Positions 1-5,505 of a stretch of 5,505 nucleotides of DNA are shown piece after piece; positions within the stretch are counted from its first letter, which is position 1, and each line of letters opens with the position of its first letter. The stretch is from RH-AL1 sp964245015. Lineage in GTDB: Bacteria; Pseudomonadota; Alphaproteobacteria; Rhizobiales; Beijerinckiaceae. The translations under genes were made by a program, and so were the position numbers. The DNA is taken from contig CAXTMA010000285.1 in NCBI GenBank assembly GCA_964245015.1, positions 1-5,505 on the forward strand. The letters are read 5' to 3'. A model generated the notes under the pieces. It was not told the DNA's origin, searched no databases, and saw nothing but the letters and a program-made list of their open reading frames with translations.

Positions 1-1
1 C

Positions 2-181
2 GTCGCGGCGGACATGGTCGCCGGCATCGTCTGCGCGGGCGGCATCGGGCTGGTCGAGCATCGAAACACCTGGATGGGCGGACGACCCTCGTTAAAGGAT
101 CAACCGGCGTGGTTCAAATCGCCGCGCGATCGGGCGACCCTGCCGGCGATCACGGCACCGGGATCGCGTAGCGGCCCATGA
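2..181 (+). CDS. C-terminal fragment of a probable membrane protein (left-edge partial, possibly PAP2-like)
   Basis: Only the last 59 codons are visible and the start lies outside the window. The frame is open from position 2 to a TGA at 179-181. Its first 19 codons all end in G or C, which argues for real coding because the other readings here are less biased. The visible part opens with VAADMVAGIVCAGGIGLVEHR, a hydrophobic stretch that looks like a final transmembrane helix ending in basic residues. A hydrophilic tail of about 35 residues follows, with weaker codon bias. An aspartate followed by MVAG at the start of the last helix resembles the end of PAP2-type phosphatases (and also PgpA-like proteins). 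The diagnostic histidine or phosphatase motifs would lie upstream, so the family is a guess. The end of the gene runs tail to tail into the regulator on the other strand, overlapping it by 32 bp. It has no evident link to the efflux operon. Confidence 0.45.
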   Translation, partial: VAADMVAGIVCAGGIGLVEHRNTWMGGRPSLKDQPAWFKSPRDRATLPAITAPGSRSGP

Positions 182-803
182 ACATGGCGACGATCTCGTC
201 GACGTGGGCCCGCATGCGCGCCCACGTCATCGGCGGCGAAGTCTGCAGCACCAGCCACGTCAGATGAAGGTTGGTCAGCACGGCGCCGAGAAAGATGCGG
301 GCGGCGCGCTCGGTATCGGAGCAGGCAAGTTCGCCGCGATCGCACGCGGCGGCCAGGAACTCGGTCAAGCGTTCGCGGACGCGCTCGGGCCCGGCCTTCA
401 TGAAGAGGACGCCCAGTTCGGGATTGCGTGGGCTTTCGGCGATCACGATGCGGCAAAGGGCGACGGCGTCCTCGCCGCTCATGGTTTCAAGCATCTTGAT
501 CCCCAGCGAGCGCAGCACGTCGGCCACCGTTCCCGGCTGCTCGAAGCGCTCGTCGAGATCCTCCAGAAACGAGCGCGAGCGAGCCGAAACGATTTCGGCG
601 AACAATTCCTCCTTGCTGCCGAAATGCCGGTACAGCGTTTCCTTGGACGCGCCGGCACGCGCGGCGATGCATTGCATCGTGGTGTCGGCGAAGCCGGTTT
701 CAAAGAACACCTGCTCGGCGACGGCCGCGATCTCTCGCCGGCGCCGCTCGCCGCGTGGGACCGGGTTGCAAACCGGATGCACTTGCGCAGTTGACGCGAC
801 CAT
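150..803 (-). CDS. TetR/AcrR-family transcriptional repressor, AefR-like C-terminal domain
   Basis: This is a 217-residue DNA-binding regulator that probably represses the divergent efflux operon and is released by a pump substrate. The N-terminal TetR domain spans about residues 24-71. Its helix-turn-helix reads TTMQCIAARAGASKETLYRH (41-60) and is followed by FGSKEELF, a classic TetR signature. The C-terminal ligand and dimer domain contains IVIAESPRNPELG and AGPERVRERL, typical of the AefR-like (TetR_C_7) group of drug-pump repressors. I chose ATG at 801-803 because AGGAAG lies just upstream on the minus strand at ideal spacing. A longer frame from a TTG at 855-857 would add 18 residues but would place the operator-like palindrome inside the gene and ignore this ribosome site. 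The length is normal for the family. The start faces the emrA-like gene across 121 bp. TetR family is near certain; the target is inferred from position. Confidence 0.93.
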   Translation of the reverse strand: MVASTAQVHPVCNPVPRGERRRREIAAVAEQVFFETGFADTTMQCIAARAGASKETLYRHFGSKEELFAEIVSARSRSFLEDLDERFEQPGTVADVLRSLGIKMLETMSGEDAVALCRIVIAESPRNPELGVLFMKAGPERVRERLTEFLAAACDRGELACSDTERAARIFLGAVLTNLHLTWLVLQTSPPMTWARMRAHVDEIVAMFMGRYAIPVP

Positions 804-806
804 GCG

Positions 807-812
807 CTTCCT
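807..812 (-). promoter_or_regulatory. Ribosome binding site of the TetR-family gene
   Basis: On the minus strand AGGAAG is followed by CGC and then ATG (801-803), a near-consensus Shine-Dalgarno at good spacing. It decides the start in favour of the 217-residue protein over the longer TTG-initiated form. Confidence 0.75.
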
Positions 813-821
813 GATTAATAG

Positions 822-839
822 CCGAACCGGCGGGTTCGG
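822..839. promoter_or_regulatory. Candidate TetR-family operator (18-bp palindrome)
   Basis: CCGAACCGGCGGGTTCGG is a near-perfect palindrome: the outer 7-bp arms CCGAACC and GGTTCGG match exactly, and only positions 829 and 832 break symmetry. It lies 19 bp from the regulator start and about 85 bp from the emrA-like start. Its size and site between divergent genes fit the operators bound by TetR dimers, which usually repress both genes. Promoter boxes around it are weak. On the minus strand TATTAA (815-820) could serve as a -10 for the regulator, but I see no good -35. Operator function is inferred from symmetry and position. Confidence 0.6.
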
Positions 840-882
840 TTGCCGCTGTGCACCCAAGCACTAATCGCCAGCAGCGGCAACC
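838..882 (+). repeat. Perfect 11-bp inverted repeat with 23-nt loop in the emrA-like leader
   Basis: GGTTGCCGCTG (838-848) is exactly complementary to CAGCGGCAACC (872-882). If the emrA-like transcript begins upstream of 838, this forms a strong GC-rich stem-loop ending 42 nt before the ATG. The left arm shares its first two bases with the end of the palindrome at 822-839, so the two structures compete slightly. There is no T-tract after it, so it is not a standard intrinsic terminator. It could be a leader RNA structure or a spaced protein-binding site. Confidence 0.55.
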
Positions 883-904
883 AACAACTTGGCGAGATGA
901 CCCC

Positions 905-928
905 ATGCCGAACGAGCGTGACGCATGA
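905..928 (+). other. Possible 7-codon leader ORF overlapping the emrA-like start
   Basis: ATG at 905 opens a tiny reading frame encoding MPNERDA. Its TGA (926-928) overlaps the ATG (925-927) of the emrA-like gene in an ATGA arrangement. A weak GAG-type ribosome site (894-896) lies 8 nt upstream. The main gene itself has only a poor Shine-Dalgarno (GAG at 914-916), so termination-reinitiation from this mini-ORF could help load ribosomes. A 7-codon ORF can easily arise by chance, so this is tentative. Confidence 0.25.
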
Positions 929-2159
929 GCCGAAACGAACCCAAACTGCCCCAAGACCATCCCGAAGACGGAGATGTCCGCACGCGTCCCCGCGACGAGC
1001 GGCCGGCGCAACCTCATCCCGGCGAGGAGGCCGAGCATGGCGCCGGCGAAGACGACGAGCACGCCGGCGACGACGACAAGCAAACAGATGAATTGTCGCC
1101 CGACGAGAAGGACGAGGCTTCCCGCAAAGGGCGTCGCCCGCTGGTCCTGTTCATCGCCATCCTGGTCCTCGCCGGGCTGGGGCTGGGCGGCGTGTACTAC
1201 TGGCTGGCGTCGCGCAACATCGAGGACACCGACGACGCCTACACCGACGGTTTCGCCGTGCAGATCGCCCCGCAGGTCGCCGGTCGCGTGGTGTCGCTTG
1301 ACATCACCGACAACCAGTTCGTGCGCAAGGGGCAGGCGCTGATCCACATTGACCCGCGCCCGTTCATCAACACCCGCGATCAGGCCCAGGGCATGCTGGA
1401 CACCGCCAAGGCGCAACTCGCCGGGCAGAAGCTTGCCGCCGAGGTGGCGCAGAAGAACTTCCCCGCCGCCCTGCAGGTCGCCGAGGCCAACCTCGCCGCC
1501 GCCAAGGCGACGCTGGCCCAGCGGCAAGCCGACTACGCCCGGCAGAAGAGCCTGCCCCGGCAGGCCACCACGCAGCAGGAGGTCGACAGCGCCACCTCCA
1601 ACCTGCAGAACGCCCAGGCTCAGGTGCTGCTGATGCAGGCCCGCGTCGTTCAAGCCGAGCCGGTGCAGCAGCAGATCGGCGAAACGGAAAAGCAGGTCGG
1701 CCAGTTGCAGGGGCAGGTCGAGCAGGCGCAGGCGCAGCTCGATCAAGCCAACCTCAACCTGTCCTATACGGTGGTGAAGGCGCCGCAGGACGGCTGGATC
1801 ACCCGCCGGCAGGTCGATCTCGGCAACTACGTGCAGACCGGGCAGCAGATCCTGGCCATCGTGTCGCCCGACGTGTGGGTGACGGCGAACTTCAAGGAAA
1901 CGCAGCTCGACCTGATGCGCACGGGCCAGAGCGTGAAGATCACCGTGGACGCCTACCCCGACCTTGACCTGCGCGGCCATGTCGACTCGATCCAGCTCGG
2001 CTCGGGCTCACGCTTTTCGGCCTTCCCGGCGGAGAACGCCACCGGCAACTTCGTCAAGATCGTGCAGCGCGTGCCGGTAAAGATCATCATCGACAGCGGC
2101 CTCGATGCAACCCTGCCGCTGCCGCTCGGCATCTCCGTCGCACCGCGGGTGACGGTGCG

Positions 2160-2163
<4 letters not shown>
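925..2163 (+). CDS. emrA: EmrA/HlyD-family periplasmic adaptor (membrane fusion protein) of an MFS efflux pump
   Basis: This 412-residue adaptor links the inner-membrane antiporter to the outer-membrane channel. In order it shows: a hydrophilic acidic tail (1-66); a basic stop KGRR and one transmembrane helix (about 73-94); the EmrA signature TDDAYTDG, then the first half of the lipoyl-like domain (about 103-150); a long Ala/Gln-rich coiled-coil hairpin (about 150-275); the returning lipoyl half beginning VVKAPQDGWITRRQVDLGNY (283-302); and a beta-barrel domain with WVTANFKETQL. All these are standard for EmrA. ATG 925 is the earliest possible start because an in-frame TGA sits at 919-921. 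Its ribosome site is weak. A TTG at 1093 (codon 57) would give a tail of conventional length and cannot be ruled out. The stop overlaps the antiporter start by 4 bp, implying translational coupling. Family assignment is firm; the exact start is less so. Confidence 0.95.
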
Positions 2164-3857
<1,694 letters not shown>

Positions 3858-4018
3858 ATGGGCGCGCATTTTCCCGCTCCGCGCATCGGCGGTCGCCGCG
3901 TCGCGCCCGGCGGCGTGCCGGGCATATTTGAAACAGCGCTTGAGAATAGTTCGGTCGCGCAATCCCCTTCATGCTTTGGTGATTGCTTTTACTCCCGCGC
4001 CGTTCTGTGTGTTGTTGA
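3858..4018 (+). other. 161-bp intergenic gap between antiporter and outer-membrane factor genes
   Basis: No gene is apparent here. The left part is very GC-rich and contains a hairpin (3905-3923). From 3924 the sequence becomes visibly richer in A and T. A -35-like TTGAAA (3928-3933) and a TTGAGA (3940-3945) occur, but I find no good -10 box at proper spacing behind either. The downstream gene could be read through from the emrAB-like transcript or have its own weak promoter. Confidence 0.5.
3905..3929 (+). terminator. Weak intrinsic terminator or attenuator candidate
   Basis: GCCCGGC (3905-3911) and GCCGGGC (3917-3923) form a perfect 7-bp GC stem with a 5-nt loop, followed by ATATTT. The T-tract is short and interrupted, so termination would be partial at best. 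It lies 47 bp after the antiporter stop, where it could lower expression of the outer-membrane gene relative to the inner-membrane parts. It may also simply stabilise the 3' end of a processed emrAB-like message. Confidence 0.35.
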
Positions 4019-4021
4019 GTG

Positions 4022-5505
4022 ATGAGCAAGTTCAGGGCTGCGGTGAGTTCGATCTGCAACAGGCACACTGGTGCTGTTCTGGCGGTCCGCGCCCTGGTCG
4101 GCGTAGGCTTGGTCGGCGTCGGCGTGGCCGGCTGCGTGGGTCCGAACTTCGTGCCGCCGATCCCGGCCACCGCGGATAGCCGCACCTTTCTCGACACCGG
4201 CAGGGCGGTACGCACGCCAGTGGCGGTGCTGCCCGGCACCACCGGCGCGCCGACCGACGTGGCATGGTGGGCCAGCTTCAAGGATGCCGAGCTGTCGAGG
4301 CTCGAAGCGCGCGTCGCCGACCGCAACCTCGATGTGCGCACGGCCACCCTGCGCATCGCGCAAAGCCGGGCCAACGTCGCCTCCACCGCCTCGCAGGCGC
4401 TGCCGACGCTGAACGGGACGTTCCAGGACTACCGCCAGCAGTTCTCGCAGAACGGCCTGTTCTCGCTGGTGCCGATCCAGTCGCTCGCCGGCGCGGGCGG
4501 CGGCGGCGGTGCGGCGGGAGGCGGCGGCGCCAACCTGAGCCAGGCCAACCGCATCGTCACTGGCTTCAACAACTACGTCATCGGCTTCGACGCCGCCTGG
4601 GAACTCGACCTGTGGGGCCGCGTCGCCCGCTCGATCGAGGCGGCCGACGCGCAGTACGCGATGAACGAGGACATGCGCCGCGACACGCTGGTGTCGATGA
4701 CGGCCGAACTCGCCCGCGATTACGTGTCGCTGCGCGGCACCCAGGAACTGATCCGCATCGCCAAGGACAACCTCAAGGTCGACCAGGAGATCTTCAACGT
4801 CACCAAGGTGCGCCAGGACAAGGGGTTGGTGACCGGCCTCGACGTCGAGCAGGCGGCGAGCCAGGTCGAGTCGGTCAGGGCGCAGATCCCCACGCTCGAA
4901 GCGCAGGAAATCCAGCAGATCAACATGATCTCCTTCCTGCTCGACGAGCCGCCGCTGGGGCTCTCCGCCGAGCTGATCACGCCCAAGGCGGTGCCGCGCA
5001 ACCCGCCACGGGTGCCGCTCGGCCTGCCCTCCGAGCTGGCGCGGCGCCGCCCCGACATCCGCGAGGCGGAAGCGCAGCTGCACGCCGCCACCGCCAACAT
5101 CGGCGTCGCCATCGCCGAGTTCTATCCGTCCGTGCGCCTCAACGCCGACCCGACGCTACAGGCACTCGATCCCAAGAACATCTTCAAGGGCACCTCGCTG
5201 CAATACATGCAAGTCGGCCCCTCGGTGACGCTGCCGATCTTCCAGGGCGGCCGGCTCAAGGCCAACCTGACCATGATGGAGAAGAGCCAGCAGCAGGCGG
5301 CGATCGCCTATCATCGGGCGGTGCTGAACGCGTGGCACGATGTCGTCAACCAGCTCACCAGCTACCGCACCGAGCAGCAGCGCCGCGACCGGCTGCTGGC
5401 GCAGGTCGGCCACGCCCGCCAGGCGCTGGCCTTCGCCCGCTCGCGCTACGACCAGGGCGTGGCCGACTTCACCACCCTGCTGCAGAACGCGCAGACGGTG
5501 CTCAC
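4022..5505 (+). CDS. NodT-family outer-membrane efflux lipoprotein (right-edge partial)
   Basis: 494 codons are visible with no stop; the window cuts the gene, probably some 40-60 residues before its end. It should form the trimeric outer-membrane channel of the pump. A lipoprotein signal is present: basic N-region, Val/Gly-rich hydrophobic core (24-36) and lipobox VAGC with C38 as the lipidated cysteine, followed by VGPNF. Family landmarks are AWWASFKDAELSRL (81-94), ELDLWGR (194-200), the hallmark GLPSELARRRPDIR (334-347), AEFYPSVRL (365-373) and LPIFQGGR (404-411). These mark the two TolC-like OEP repeats. An extracellular-loop region (156-170) is almost all Gly and Ala. An in-frame TGA at 4016-4018 limits the start to GTG 4019 or ATG 4022, both with poor ribosome sites. 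GTG at 4043 has a better AGGG upstream and keeps the signal peptide, so it is a real alternative. Family is firm. Confidence 0.93.
   Translation, partial: MSKFRAAVSSICNRHTGAVLAVRALVGVGLVGVGVAGCVGPNFVPPIPATADSRTFLDTGRAVRTPVAVLPGTTGAPTDVAWWASFKDAELSRLEARVADRNLDVRTATLRIAQSRANVASTASQALPTLNGTFQDYRQQFSQNGLFSLVPIQSLAGAGGGGGAAGGGGANLSQANRIVTGFNNYVIGFDAAWELDLWGRVARSIEAADAQYAMNEDMRRDTLVSMTAELARDYVSLRGTQELIRIAKDNLKVDQEIFNVTKVRQDKGLVTGLDVEQAASQVESVRAQIPTLEAQEIQQINMISFLLDEPPLGLSAELITPKAVPRNPPRVPLGLPSELARRRPDIREAEAQLHAATANIGVAIAEFYPSVRLNADPTLQALDPKNIFKGTSLQYMQVGPSVTLPIFQGGRLKANLTMMEKSQQQAAIAYHRAVLNAWHDVVNQLTSYRTEQQRRDRLLAQVGHARQALAFARSRYDQGVADFTTLLQNAQTVL

Noticed and set aside
3..95. A second plus-strand frame at the left edge ending in TAA at 93-95
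   Set aside because: Its product is Ser/Arg-rich and its third-position bias is poor compared with the adjacent frame, which is fully G/C-ending for its first 19 codons.
804..857. An 18-residue N-terminal extension of the regulator from TTG 855-857
   Set aside because: ATG 801-803 has a near-consensus ribosome site, and the extension would be encoded by the palindromic control DNA.
204..864. Two plus-strand frames of about 196 codons each opposite the regulator
   Set aside because: The minus strand encodes an unmistakable TetR helix-turn-helix and ligand domain. The plus-strand products look like composition artefacts.
700..1980. A 426-codon minus-strand frame across the adaptor gene and control region
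   Set aside because: It is a mirror of the adaptor's codon bias, it runs through the divergent control region and regulator start, and its product is low-complexity Leu/Gly/Val sequence.
3976..3986. A GG...GC pair resembling a sigma-54 promoter
   Set aside because: The spacing between GG and GC is wrong for the -24/-12 elements.
3989..5083. A 364-codon minus-strand frame opposite the outer-membrane factor gene
   Set aside because: The plus strand encodes a full NodT-type protein with signal peptide and family signatures. The antisense product has no family features.

Overview
The window is GC-rich, gene-dense and strongly biased to G or C at third codon positions. Both an outer-membrane factor and a periplasmic adaptor are encoded, so the source is Gram-negative. 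The style of the proteins (NodT-type outer-membrane lipoprotein, EmrA/EmrB-type pair, AefR-like TetR regulator) fits an alpha- or betaproteobacterium. No species-level marker is visible.

Layout: (1) Positions 2-181 hold the C-terminal end of a plus-strand gene cut by the left edge. It is probably a membrane protein and its family is uncertain. (2) Positions 150-803 on the minus strand encode a TetR/AcrR-family regulator. Its 3' end overlaps the left-edge gene, tail to tail. (3) Positions 804-924 form a divergent control region. It holds a near-perfect 18-bp palindrome (candidate TetR operator), a perfect 11-bp inverted repeat with a 23-nt loop, and a possible 7-codon leader ORF whose stop overlaps the start of the next gene. 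(4) Positions 925-2163 encode an EmrA/HlyD-type membrane fusion protein with an unusually long acidic N-terminal tail. (5) Positions 2160-3857 encode an EmrB-type, 14-helix (DHA2) MFS antiporter, joined to the previous gene by a 4-bp ATGA overlap. (6) Positions 3858-4018 are a 161-bp gap with a small GC hairpin. (7) From 4022 to the right edge runs an outer-membrane efflux lipoprotein of the NodT family, cut by the window end.

Together these encode a complete tripartite drug or toxic-compound efflux pump: inner-membrane proton antiporter, periplasmic adaptor and outer-membrane channel. A divergently transcribed repressor probably senses the exported compound. The architecture is a known one (EmrAB-TolC-like pumps with their own outer-membrane partner). 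The substrate cannot be read from the sequence. I see no mobile element, CRISPR array, tRNA or rRNA, and no convincing new system. The points most worth a second look are the layered leader of the emrA-like gene and the oppositely charged N-terminal tails of the two inner-membrane pump parts.
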